From assembly GCF_018812025.1 (NCBI RefSeq), contig NC_063063.1:679501-743500 (forward strand): a DNA stretch of 64,000 bases, read 5' to 3'. The DNA is from Megalobrama amblycephala (lineage: Eukaryota; Chordata; Actinopteri; Cypriniformes; Xenocyprididae). This document shows, piece by piece, positions 35,901 to 46,762 of the stretch. Position 1 is the stretch's first letter, and each line of letters starts with the position of its first letter. The notes under the pieces were generated by a model, which was not told the DNA's origin, did no database searches, and worked only from the letters and a program-made list of their open reading frames with translations. A program made the position numbers and the translations under genes.

Positions 35901-37340
35901 TGGGTTAAAGCAACCCAACCGCTGGGTTAAAGCAACCATACCACTGGGCTAAAACAACCCAACCACTGGGTTAAAACAACCCATTCACTGGGTTAAAGCA
36001 ACCCTACCACTGGGCTAAAGCAACCCATTCGCTGGGTTAAACAACCCATTCGCTGGGTTAAACAACCCATTCGCTGGGTTAAAGCAACCATACCACTGGG
36101 CTAAAACAACCCAACCACTGGGTTAAAACAACCCATTCACTGAGTTAAAGCAACCATACCACTGGGCTAAAACAACCCAACCACTGGGTTAAAACAACCC
36201 ATTCACTGGGTTAAAGCAACCCTACCACTGGGCTAAAGCAACCCATTCGCTGGGTTAAACAACCCATTCGCTGGGTTAAACAACCCATTCGCTGGGTTAA
36301 AGCAACCCAACCACTGGGCTAAAACAACTCAACCTCTGGGTTAAAACAACCCATTCGCTGGGTTAAAGCAACCCAGCCGCTGGGTTAAAACAACCCATTC
36401 GCTGCATTAAAGCAACCCATTCGCTGGGTTAAAGCAACCTAATCTCTGGGTTAAAGCAACCCAACCGCTGGGTTAAAGCAACCCAACCGCTGGGTTAAAG
36501 CAACCTAATCTCTGGGTTAAAGCAACCCATTCACTGGGTTAAAGCAACCTAATCTCTGGGTTAAAGCAACCCAGCCGCTGGGTTAAAACAACCCATTCGC
36601 TGCATTAAAGCAACCCATTCGCTGGGTTAAAGCAACCTAATCTCTGGGTTAAAGCAACCCAACCGCTGGGTTAAAGCAACCCAACCGCTGGGTTAAAGCA
36701 ACCTAATCTCTGGGTTAAAGCAACCCATTCACTGGGTTAAAGCAACCTAATCTCTGGGTTAAAGCAACCCTACCACTGGGCTAAAACAACCCAACCACTG
36801 GGTTAAAACAACCCATTCACTGGGTTAAAGCAACCTAATCTCTGGGTTAAAGCAACCCAACTGCTGGGTTAAACAACCCATTCGCTGGGTTAAAGCAACC
36901 CAACCACTGGGCTAAAACAACTCAACCTCTGGGTTAAAACAACCCATTCACTGGGTTAAAGCAACCTAATCTCTGGGTTAAAGCAACCCAACCGCTGGGT
37001 TAAAACAACCCATTCACTGTCACAGTTCCCTTCTGTCCCGGACTCCATCTCCCATCATCCTCCCTGTTCCACACCTGCACTCACTTCCCAATCAATTCCC
37101 CATCATCACGGATTCCCCGCACCTGGAATACTTCGTTATCACTCCCTTTAAATGGACTAACTTCCCTGCACTCCTTGTCTGTTCTTATGTTTTGCTATGT
37201 TGGCTTTGTGTTTGGTTGTTCCGTTCCTTTTTTAATTAAACGTCTTAATTGTTGACATCCGATTCTGAGCCTCTCTATTGCAACCACACGTAACATTCGC
37301 TGGGTTAAAACAACCTAATCTCTGGGTTAAAACAATCTTT
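32949..37340. repeat. 22-bp GGGTTAAAGCAACCCATTCGCT minisatellite, 4.3 kb, grown from a MITE arm
   Basis: The first 100 bp (CCTATTTTGGGTTCATTTTA, TTAAATAAAACTACCCAACA) match the right arm of the element at 42938-44691. About 190 units of GGGTTAAAGCAACCC plus ATTCGCT, AACCGCT, AATCTCT or AACCACT follow. Unit types recur in blocks: CAGCCGCTGGG...CTGCATTAAAG strings repeat many times, for example 198 bp (9 units) apart at 36373 and 36571. The array ends at about 37340 without a terminal repeat. An unrelated element interrupts it at 37018-37295. Confidence 0.93.
37018..37295. mobile_element. TG...CA interspersed element inserted in the array
   Basis: 278 bp starting TGTCACAGTTCCCTTCTGTC and ending CCACACGTAACA, with array sequence (CATTCAC before, TTCGCTGGG after) on both sides. 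It is composed of unique DNA unlike the array (CCGGACTCCATCTCCCATCA, CACCTGCACTCAC, TTAATTAAACG). The short inverted tips (TGTCAC and GTAACA) and the TTC on both sides are compatible with a DNA-transposon insertion. This sequence is familiar as a dispersed fish repeat. Confidence 0.7.
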
Positions 37341-38533
37341 TTAAACCAAAATCATTCTGATGACAGTCTTTGACTCAGACGTTTCAGAACCACCACACCA
37401 ACATTTGAGATGCTGCGATGCGATTGGTCCACTGGTTAGTCTAGTTATCCAATCACAGCCTCTGCTGAGTGTTTTTGTTGCGCATCAAGGGATTTATTCA
37501 GTAAATGTGTTTGTATTGTAGTTTATGCACGTCTTCTAAGTTTTTTATGCATATTTTAGGTTTTATGCACATCATAGCGTTTTGTAATGCTATATTCCAA
37601 AAGGATGTGGATAGACACACAGTTATTGATCCAGTCCTAAAGGCTGTTTTTAAGAGTCTCATGTAGGGCATGTTTTCCTCTTCACGATAGCTATAGTTCT
37701 CTTTCCAGTCGCACCAGCGAGGGTCTTAATGACGCACACATCTCTGTCAGATCTCCGCACAAGAATAGCAGCACCGACCCGGCCTTTTTATCTCAATGAT
37801 ATGGAGAGAAACAAGCCTAGAGCCCAATTCATCCCTTATTGTGTATATTGATATGCAAATCCTGCCTTTGATCAAAAGCAGTGTTTTGTCTTACGAGTGG
37901 ACAAGTGTTTACTTACGCAGCACGGACGAGTAGTTGTCCTCCTGAAAACATGAAGTGAAGCACGTCAGCATATGAGCAGAGACTTCACACTGAAGCACTC
38001 AGAGGACTGTTTCAAACCACAGAATGAGAGAGAAAGAGAAGAACGAGACTCAGAGAGAGAAATGAAGAGGCTTTTCTGTGATCATGGACTGAGTTTGCCA
38101 CCTGCTCATATGCGCTTTCATCTGTTCATTGGCTGCTCTTATTTGTCGTTCCAAACTTCTGCTTTGATCGGTTTCTGAAGAGTGCTAAGTAAGTTTTTAA
38201 CTTGTTAAAGAGGTCATATCGTGAGGACTCAAATTTCCTTGATCTTTTGAGATGAAAGAGCTTCATGTACTAGAAAACATAACTTTCAGAACTCTCCAGA
38301 ATTTCTTCCCCAGTCTAAAAAAATTAAGCTTTCGTAACTTTCTGATGAAAACTGGACATTCGTTTCATCGAACACACTATCAGACCACATTTTAATTCTT
38401 TCAATCGCTGCACTGTTAACTCACGATTACAGGAGGTTTTGAAATTTGAGGGGAATTAAATCCAAATTTAAATAATAAAACAAAATAAAAAAAATCTAAT
38501 AATATCAATTGAATACATTAAATTGTATGTATA

Positions 38534-38597
<64 letters not shown>

Positions 38598-38880
38598 TTA
38601 TTTATTTAACTAATAATGTTGAATGCAATATTATTATTATTGTTTCATTCTGCTTTTAAAGGTCAAAAATCCTAAGATTAATCACAAGTATTTTATTATG
38701 GTTATTATTAATAAATTCTATTAACAGCCCTTGCTTTAATAATACAAAATATATGCCAAAATTCTCTGTAAAACTGCTTTAAACTGAAAACTTAAAACAG
38801 TGACTTAATAGTGACCGGTTTCCAGTTGATATTTTAATAATTTTCATTTTAGTACACTTATAAAATAAATAAATAAATAA

Positions 38881-38921
<41 letters not shown>

Positions 38922-39177
38922 TTTATATGGTCCACAGTAGACAGTAGAAAGAAAGAAAGTCATACTATCCCTTTAATATTTTTAAATAAAAAAGCTGTCT
39001 TTATGGTTTTGAGAGCAGATCATCATATTTGTGAGTCTTTGGCATTAAAAAAAATTGAAAACATTGGATTTAGACGTTCCTACCTTCTAACCATCATAAA
39101 CTACCTGAATTTACTGGACAAACTTTCCCTTTTTATGCAAACCTTTCACTTACAGTGTTTCCTGAGCTCTTACACTG

Positions 39178-39229
<52 letters not shown>

Positions 39230-39340
39230 AAATAAAAATAAAACAAAATAAAAATAATACAATTAAATTAAAATAATAAAATAAAATAATTTATATTAAA
39301 TAAAATAAATTCAAATAAAATAATAAAATAAAAAATATTT
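37341..39340. other. Intergenic DNA with microsatellites and a possible non-coding regulatory patch
   Basis: No gene supported. (TA)n lies at 38545-38590 and 38885-38911. A tetranucleotide (AATC)n at 39180-39224 is followed by AAATA runs. At 37853-37873 an exact octamer ATGCAAAT lies 5 bp from CTTTGATC, a TCF/LEF-type site, within mixed-composition DNA. Confidence 0.5.
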
Positions 39341-39530
39341 TCTTATTTGGTATTTTTGTCTTGCTTTACAAGTACAAATATCTGCCAGTGGGGTCAGAAA
39401 AATAAACTTAATTCAAAGAAAAAACATTAGCATTTTTCTGACCCCATTGGCAGATATTTGTTCCTGTTTTAAGCATAAACTTAAAAGAATTTGATCCATT
39501 TTTCAGAAAATATCTTAATATCTATGTTTA
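39341..39530. mobile_element. CACTGCAAAAAA-class palindromic MITE centre (copy 3)
   Basis: GGTATTTTTGTCTTG, AAATATCTGCCAGTGGGGTC and its inverted partner GACCCCATTGGCAGATATTT about 60 bp later, then TGTTTTAAGCATAAACTTAA. The outer tips are lost; the Tc1-like element begins just downstream. Confidence 0.7.
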
Positions 39531-39536
39531 GATATA

Positions 39537-41080
39537 CAGTGCACAGCATGAATGAGTACACCCCCTCTGAAACTTCTGAAAGTCAGCAGTTACACAATTA
39601 CATAGAAGACATGTTAGGGTTCTTTAGATATATAATGTTCCAGCAAGTCTGCTTAATCAATTACCAAAGAAGCATGTCAAAATTATTCAGGAAAATAAGA
39701 TTTTCTTATCAAGGTGATAAAATGTTGTGTAGCAAAAATGAGTACACCCTCCTAAAAGTTACTAAGTAAAATGAAATAAAAATTTTCTGGTGTAAGTTTA
39801 AGGCAATGTTTGATCAACAGGTAAGTATGTTGAACCAAAACATTTAAAGAGAAGTAATTTCTTGACAATTAAAAGTGTTATATAGCCCACTGAATCATTC
39901 TCAGACTTAATGCTGACAACAATCGAAGCACTTGGGAGAGAACTGTCAGGAGACTTATTTCTCAGCACAGAAGAGGACAAGAAGATTACCAAATCATTGT
40001 TTTAAGTGTGAAAATACAGCAAAAGTAACACAGAAATTCAAAAACAATGCACCTGTGACAATAATCAGGCCTTCATTTTAAGCTTTCATTTAGGGATGAG
40101 GGATTTATTTGCTAGATAAAGAGTCGGAGAAATACCAAGCGAGTGTCTCAGAGCCAGCAAAAGCTATGAAAAGAGTGACTGTTTATCTCACAGAGTAAGA
40201 TGCAGTCTGAAGAAATGACATGCACTGGAACTACCTACTGTAGCCAAAGCACAATAAAGTCAGTTAGCCATTTCCAAAGCCCATATTTACAAAATATCAA
40301 TTCTGGGAATCAATACTCCGGTCTCATGAGACCAAATCAATCATTTTGGATCTAACAGCATCCAAAATGTTCTGGTGTTGCTAGAGGAGGAGTGCAGTGA
40401 GAAGTGCCTGATTCCCACAGTAAAGTTCAGCTCTTATATAGGGATGTGTGAGTGCTGAAGGTGTGAGGTAGTTGTGCTTTATCAATGCTGTCATGAATTC
40501 ACACTCCACTGTGTAATTTAATACACAAACTTGAAACAGAACTTGTTACTCTTTCCTCATTCCCTGCATTATTGGGCATTTTTTCAACATGACAATGAGG
40601 ATATTCATTCTCCAAAGGTGAAAAACCTTCTGTGGACATGTATTGCACTCAATCTTAACACTCTTGAGCATCTGTGAGGGATTCTGTAGAGACGAGTTGA
40701 GCAACACTAAAGATCAGGGCATTTAAGGAGCTCATCATCCAGGACTTAAACAGGACAGATGTGACAATTTGTCATGAACTTGTACACTCCGTGCCAAGAA
40801 GGGTTAGAGTAGTATATTCAAAATTGTGGAGGGCATACTAAGTGCTAGAATATTATACATTTGTTGAATTAAATCTAGGGTATACTCATTTCTGCAATCC
40901 TTAATTTAAACAAAAATGGCTAATATGTGTATTAATGATACATATTTCTCAGTTTTTATTATGTAAATGTTTAATATATTTTAGTTTTGCATTCTTTCCA
41001 TGAATTGTATTAGTGATCATAAAGAAAATACATCTTTTGTATTTGTTCAGAGGGGGTGCACTCATTTATGCTCTGCACTG
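39537..41080 (+). mobile_element. Tc1/mariner-like transposon, complete but dead
   Basis: 1544 bp. The terminal inverted repeats pair CAGTGCACAGCATGAATGAG followed by TACACCCCCTCTGAA at 39537 with the complement TTCAGAGGGGGTGCACTCAT...CTCTGCACTG ending at 41080. An inner pair, AAAATGAGTACACCCTC (about 39736) and GGTATACTCATTTCTGCA (about 40888), gives the IR/DR layout of many fish Tc1-like elements. The left flank is TA; the right flank has decayed to AA. A degraded transposase reads left to right. Confidence 0.85.
39960..40870 (+). pseudogene. Tc1-like transposase relic
   Basis: A DDE transposase would cut at the terminal repeats and paste into TA sites. Only scattered fragments of the frame remain. 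Near 40320 TCTCATGAGACCAAA reads SHETK where Tc1-like proteins have SDETK, so the first catalytic Asp is replaced by His. Near 40590 CAACATGACAAT (QHDN) keeps the second Asp region. Near 40668 CTTGAGCATCTG (LEHL) keeps the Glu, but the following Trp codon is TGA. GAGACGAGTTGAGCAACAC continues the usual RRVE-type sequence. Many frameshifts and a shortened middle show that it is long inactive. Confidence 0.8.
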
Positions 41081-42434
41081 AATGAACTGGAAAAAAAAGT
41101 CAAAAATCACCATAATGGACATCTGAGAGTTTAAAGACATTGAATAGACTTCCACCTCCACCAGACATGATTGCTTTATCAGAGAAGAATCCTCTTCTGG
41201 ATGATCCAGAATCCAGTTTTGATGCATCTTTACACAGGCTTTCAGTATATTTAAATACATTAATAATGGATGCACTATAGTAAGTGTCTGAAGTCTGAAT
41301 GAGTGCATTAATTTTTCCTCACATCTTCTGTCTTGCAGTAACTTGCATCAGATCTTAGTTGCGCTCCAAATTCTAATGAATTCCTATCAAACGGATCCAG
41401 TCTGTGAATTCGGTATTGGATCCAAGAATGAATTAATCGCAGTCTGTGGGACAAATGAGCTCAGGACAACATGCCTCATGCTAAACATGACAAATCAATG
41501 TTCCCGTGACCTCACGTGTCGACCGACAGGACTAACAATGAACTGCCGCTCACGCTTCTATCCGTCATGCTAATGTCTTATACTGGCGTCACCTTTACCT
41601 TCACCTTCACAGAGGTCACATGTGTCGTGACAATAACATCCATCTCGTCATGCTGTAAATGCGGTGTTACCCATAACCCTTCCCTCGGGCCCAGAAGAGA
41701 TGGTTGCATAAGCTCTCAGTGTTTCCCACACCTTTAAAACAGGATTTCTCTGCATGCGTCGATCCAGCAGAAGTTAAACTCAGATGGCGTTAAATTTAAA
41801 AGCACTTGATATTACAGACGATGAAAACAGTGACAGACGGACACGGGCTTTAAAGCTTTGTGATTTCCTTTCTTTCCCTCCCTCTGTTCTTCTTCCTCTC
41901 CTTTTATTGTTTATTTATGCATTTATTAGGAAAGAACATGCATATTATGGCAGAGCATACATCTCATTTGTGTGAAACTCAGGACGACATGTCTCAGCAG
42001 TCATCCGACTGTCGGGACACGTATAAAAGCGAGTCTGACACATGCAGTAATGAAGGTCTGAGGTCAGAGCCTCTGCTTCCACGCATTACCTCACCGCCAT
42101 TGATCTTTCCTTGTTGCTGTACCTCTGAGCCATATTGATATTGCTCATATTGGAGATTATATTGCTTTCAAAAACAATAATTCCTGCCAGTGGACAGGCG
42201 AGGTTTTAAACCAGTATGATGAATCAATTTCAATTATCTTGCATGCAATAAATAACACTCTAATTGTTAGGCCCAAATATTTAACAGTTTAGCCTGAGGA
42301 TATTTTCCATCAGCGCATTTGAAATTCAAACACGGACACTGAAGAGGCGAGACAGACTGAATCAGTGCAGAAACGGAGAGAGAAAAGCTTCATGCAAATC
42401 GCTGCTGTTTGCAAATGCACTGTTTATGCAAATC
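41081..42434. other. Intergenic DNA, no gene seen
   Basis: Open stretches of 63-92 codons at 41343-42138 do not resemble known proteins and lack consistent splice sites. Two exact octamers ATGCAAAT at 42392-42399 and 42426-42433 flank a TTTGCAAAT at 42409, a small cluster of POU-type sites immediately before a MITE. Confidence 0.45.
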
Positions 42435-42937
42435 TAAAAAAAATGATGTTCTTCCTCAGTGTTTTTGTCTCGTTTTCCAGTACAAATATCTAAACATTCA
42501 TAAATCAAAATACATTTATTGGAGAAGCAAAATGACTGAAGATATTAATTGAGAAATGTGTCAAAAAGTGAGTTTGTGCTTAAAACAAGAACAAATATCT
42601 GCCAATGGAGTCAGAAAAATATATATTTATTTGTTTTGCTTATTTTTCTGACCACATTGGCAGATATTTGTTCTTGTTTTAAGCGTAAACACTTCATTTT
42701 GGTGCATTTTATTCAGAAAACAAGACTTAATACTTGAAACTTTGTATTACTAGCACTTCTCATGTTTATTGCCTACGATGAATCGCTGGTTGTGTTTAAA
42801 GTTGCCTTGGATAAAAGCATCTGCTAAATGAATAAATGAAATAATAAATAAATAAAAATATAATAAATGAAAATATAAAAAGTCATTTTGCTTGTACCTC
42901 AATTTAAGAAAGTTTAGATAGATGTACTGGAAACCAA
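42435..42937. mobile_element. CACTGCAAAAAA-class palindromic MITE (copy 4) with an internal insert
   Basis: Left arm AAAAATGATGTTCTTCCTCA, TGTCTCGTTTTCCAGTACAA; centre ATCTGCCAATGGAGTCAG / CTGACCACATTGGCAGAT; right arm TTCAGAAAACAAGACTTAA resuming at about 42890 with TTGTACCTCAATTTAAGAA. In between, about 42745-42885 is foreign: it includes TTGGATAAAAGCATCTGCTA and AATGAATAAATGAAATAATA, a tail common to fish SINE-like repeats. The right tip abuts the next MITE. Confidence 0.75.
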
Positions 42938-44691
42938 CACTCTACAAAATGCTGGGTTAAAAACAACCCAAGTTTGGTTGAAAATGGACAAACCCAGTGA
43001 TTGGGATGTTTTAACCCAGCATGTGAGTTGTTTTAACCCAGCGGTTGGGTTGTTTTAACCCAGCGTTTGAGTTGTTTTAACCCAGAGATTGAGTTGTTTT
43101 AACCCAGAGATTGAGTTGTTTTAACCCAGCGATTGAGTTGTTTTAACCCAGAGATTGGGTTGTTTTAACCTAGCGATTGGGTTGTTTTAACCCACCGGTT
43201 GGGTTGTTTTAACCCAGCGATTGAGTTGTTTTAACCCAGCGGATGGGTTGTTTTAACCCAGCGGTTGAGTTGTTTAACCCAGCGGTTGGGTTGTTTTAAC
43301 CCAGCGATTGAGTTGTTTTAACCCAGAGATTGAGTTGTTTTAACCCAGCGATTGAGTTGTTTTAACCTAGCGATTGGGTTGTTTTAACCCAGCAATTGAG
43401 TTGTTTTAACCCACCGGTTGGGTTGTTTTAACCCAGCGATTGAGTTGTTTTAACCCAGTGATTGGGATGTTTTAACCCACCGGTTGGGTTGCTTTAACCC
43501 AGCGATTGGGTTGTTTTAACCCACCGGTTGGGTTGTTTTAACCCAGCGATTGAGTTGTTTTAACCCAGCGATTGGGTTGTTTTAACCCACCGGTTGGGTT
43601 GTTTTAACCCAGCGATTGAGTTGCTTTAATCCAGTGATTGGGTTGTTTTAACCCACCGGTTGGGTTGTTTTAACCCAGCGATTGAGTTGCTTTAATCCAG
43701 CGATTGGGTTGTTTTAACCCACCGGTTGGGTTGCTTTAACCCAGCGATTGAGTTGTTTTAACCCAGAGATTGAGTTGTTTTAACCCAGCAATTGAGTTGT
43801 TTTAACCTAGCGATTGGGTTGTTTTAACCCAGCAATTGAGTTGTTTTAACCCACCGGTTGGGTTGTTTTAACCCAGCGATTGAGTTGTTTTAACCCAGTG
43901 ATTTGGATGTTTTAACCCACCGGTTGGGTTGCTTTAACCCAGTGATTGGGTTGTTTTAACCCACCGGTTGGGTTGTTTTAACCCAGCGATTGAGTTGTTT
44001 TAACCCAGCGATTGGGTTGTTTTAACCCACCGGTTGGGTTGTTTTAACCCAGCGATTGAGTTGCTTTAATCCAGTGATTGGGTTGTTTTAACCCACCGGT
44101 TGGGTTGTTTTAACCCAGCGATTGAGTTGCTTTAATCCAGTGATTGGGTTGTTTTAACCCACCAGTTGGGTTGTTTTAACCCAGCGATTGAGTTGCTTTA
44201 ATCCAGCGATTGGGTTGTTTTAACCCACCGGTTGGGTTGCTTTAACCCAGCGATTGGGATGTTTTAACCCAGAGATTGAGTTGTTTTAACCCAGAGACTG
44301 GGTTAAATGTTTACCTAACCTGCTGGGTAGTTATATTTAAAATGAACCCAAAATATGTTGGAAATTAACATTCATTATGTTTAATAAATGAACATTTATT
44401 AATAAGTTTGATTAATAATAGTTAAACAATAAACATTTATTAAATTGCTTATTAATAAATGTTCACCTTTTGATGATTTTTGTTGCCTCTAGTAATTGTG
44501 TCTTATTTTTAATTTCCAACTTATTTTGGTTTCATTTTAAGTCAGCCATGTAGTAATTTCTAAACAAGAGTTGGGTTAAATAAAACTACCCAGCAGGTTG
44601 GGCAAATATTTAACCCAACTGCTGGGTTAAAACAACCCTGTCACTGGGTTTGTCCATTTTCAAGCTAACTTGGGTTGTTTTTATATATATA
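42938..44691. mobile_element. Palindromic MITE with one arm expanded into a minisatellite
   Basis: Left end CACTCTACAAAATGCTGGGT, then AAAAACAACCCAAG and AAAATGGACAAACCCAGTGA. After the array comes an inverted core: CTGCTGGGTAG...AACCCAAAATATGTTGGAAATT (about 44320-44367) pairs with AATTTCCAACTTATTTTGG...CTACCCAGCAG (about 44512-44600). The right arm holds only two GGGTTAAAACAACCC-type units before TTGTCCATTTTC and ACTTGGGTTG. The right tip is eroded into A/T-rich DNA. No coding sequence. This family supplies the ends or arms seen at 11578-12563 and 32949-37340. Confidence 0.85.
42990..44310. repeat. 22-bp TGGGTTGTTTTAACCCAGCGAT minisatellite in the MITE arm
   Basis: About 60 units of (T/A)GGGTTGTTTTAACCCA plus GCGATTG, CCGGTTG or GAGATTG variants, i.e. 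the complement orientation of the arrays at 11.6, 14.5 and 33 kb. A 20-unit block recurs at an exact 440-bp offset (TTTAACCTAG at 43361 and 43801). Confidence 0.93.
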
Positions 44692-45294
44692 ATTTTTTTA
44701 TTTTTTTTGCTGTGGAATGGCTTGATTTTATTCCACTAAATTAATAAATGTAAATGAACTGCGGTTCAAACATGTTCAGCAACAAAACATTGTTAGTGAG
44801 TCTATATGTCTCTTTCCACCACCCTCGGGAGGTCTTGTGATGTAACTTAAGAGATCGCCGGCTCTAAATTGCATTCTGCTGATCCTCAGTCTTCAGCTGG
44901 CTGTTCGGCTATAAAAAGAGCTTGTTTGTGCCGTGGGGTGAGACGCACCAACCCCCACTGCTGAAATCATCTGTTATCCTCCCCAGACCTGAGCTTACAG
45001 GCCGTGCAAACACCAGCCCGAGCCATGAATTAAGCAGTAAACAGCCTTGGCTCTCGCGTGAAATGGATCAAATGTTGAGGTCGTGTCGAGTGTGTTTATT
45101 GGGTTTTGTGTGTTGGCCAGTCATGTGAGAGGTGCTATTTTCCCTGTGTCTGTCCACACACACACACTCCTAATGGACACACTCCAGTTTAACTGTTTCC
45201 TGTTTTGGTGAGCAGATCGCACCCGTTCTCATATGACTGTGAGTCCAATGAGAGTCTCGGCCCGCTGAGATCATGTCAACAGAAATGTGATTGT
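44692..45294. other. Intergenic DNA, no gene seen
   Basis: No supported feature apart from a T-rich start and a short (CA)n at 45157-45168. A 68-codon frame at 44922-45128 has no recognisable domain. Confidence 0.5.
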
Positions 45295-45410
45295 TAAAGG
45301 GACAGTTCACCCAAAATACAGATCCTGTCGGTGTTTACTCATCCTTGGCACTGCAAAAAAATGATTTTCTTACTCAGTAATTTAGTCTTGTTTTCTCAGA
45401 GTAAACAAGG
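45295..45410 (+). mobile_element. Two abutting MITE tips
   Basis: TTAAAGGGACAGTTCACCCA (45295-45314) is the tip of the TTAAAGGG class. It is followed within 40 bp by CACTGCAAAAAAATGATTTT (45350-45369) and CTCAGTAATTTAGTCTTGTT, the tip of the CACTGCAAAAAA class. Both are truncated. Confidence 0.6.
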
Positions 45411-45995
45411 TATTTTTAAAGGCAGCATAATTAATTTGACTACGTTTTGCAACAACAGCCTTAATGTGTGTTCGTGTGATTACAAATACTTAATGCAGAA
45501 ATGTTCAAGGTGTTTTGAGTGTTTACATCATTTGTATGTCGTCCATCTGCTAAAGTGCAAGAGGAAAAAGATCCAGCTCGTCTCAGCGCTCCCCGAGGTT
45601 CACTCCTCAATATTTCATGCAGAGCAGGAGCTCTCGACGTTACCAGACATTCAAAGCACTCTTTGAGAGCCTGTTTTGTTTGCTGTGGAAATTTGGTGAG
45701 ATGAGCCATACAAATGAACTCGATGAATATGGAAATAGCCAGAGAGAGTCACTGATGACTAACGGCGGAGGTGAAGAGTTCACTGCTGACAGTCTTGCTC
45801 CCAGTTGTATTTTCTGGTGAGCTTGAATTGTATTTTTGGACACTTTGTGTCATAGGCAGATTTCTCAATATGTGAAAACAAGTGAGCAATCACAATCTGG
45901 CATGAGCAAACTTCATGTAAGAGATAAAAACTCAACAATGGAAACTCTTTAAAAAACGTTTTAAAAGAATATGCACTTCATCCCAAGTCTACGGA
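45411..45995. other. Intergenic DNA, no gene called
   Basis: Overlapping frames of 61-111 codons on both strands (45331-45843) lack a recognisable domain; the longest (45331-45666) begins inside a MITE tip. Nothing else seen. Confidence 0.45.
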
Positions 45996-46762
45996 AGCTT
46001 GTTTCCACCACTAAATAAAAAAATAAAAAAGGTAATTACGACTTGTATTTCTGACTTTATATCTCGCAATTCTGACTTTACATCTCGCAATTCTGACTTT
46101 ATATCTCGCAATTCTGACTTTATATCTTGCATTTCTGACTTTACATCTCGCAATTCTGACTTTACATCTCGCAATTCTGACTTTATATCTCGCAATTCTG
46201 ACTTTATATCTCGCAATTCTGACTTTATATCTCGCAATTCTGACTTTATATCTTGCATTTCTGACTTTATATCTCGCAATTCTGACTTTACATCTCGCAA
46301 TTCTGACTTTATATCTCGCAATTCTGACTTTATATCTCGCAATTCTGACTTTACATCTCGCAATTCTGACTTTATATCTCGCAACTCTGACTTTATATCT
46401 CGCAATTCTGACTTTATATCTCGCAATTCTGACTTTATATCTCGCATTTCTGACTTTATATCTCGCAATTCTGACTTTACATCTCGCAATTCTGACTTTA
46501 TATCTCGCAATTCTGACTTTATATCTCGCAATTCTGACTTTATATCTCGCAATTCTGACTTTACATCTCGCAATTCTGACTTTATATCTCGCAATTCTGA
46601 CTTTATATCTCGCAATTCTGACTTTACATCACGCAATTCTGACTTTATATCACACAATTCTGACTTTATATCACACAATTCTGACTTTATAACTCGCAAT
46701 TCTGACTTTATATCTTGCATTTCTGACTTTATATCTCGCAATTCTGACTTTATATCTTGCAT
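45989..46762 (-). CDS. Possible heptad-repeat frame across the 21-bp array (doubtful gene)
   Basis: On the minus strand an ATG at 46760-46762 (in ...KSEMQ...) opens a 257-codon frame that leaves the array and ends just outside it with a hydrophobic ITFFIFLF stretch. The repeat LRDIKSE is a textbook heptad with Leu at a, Ile at d and Lys/Glu at e/g, so the product would be a very regular coiled coil. Against a gene: no splice sites, promoter or 3' signal are evident, the frame is the automatic result of a 21-bp repeat, and the opposite strand is equally open. I record it because it is the longest AUG-initiated frame in the window, and consider it most likely non-coding. Confidence 0.1.
   Translation of the reverse strand: MQDIKSELRDIKSEMQDIKSELRVIKSELCDIKSELCDIKSELRDVKSELRDIKSELRDIKSELRDVKSELRDIKSELRDIKSELRDIKSELRDVKSELRDIKSEMRDIKSELRDIKSELRDIKSELRDIKSELRDVKSELRDIKSELRDIKSELRDVKSELRDIKSEMQDIKSELRDIKSELRDIKSELRDIKSELRDVKSELRDVKSEMQDIKSELRDIKSELRDVKSELRDIKSEIQVVITFFIFLFSGGNKLP

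Noticed and set aside
45331..45666. 111-codon plus-strand frame
   Set aside because: It starts within MITE tips, and overlapping frames are open on both strands with no domain.
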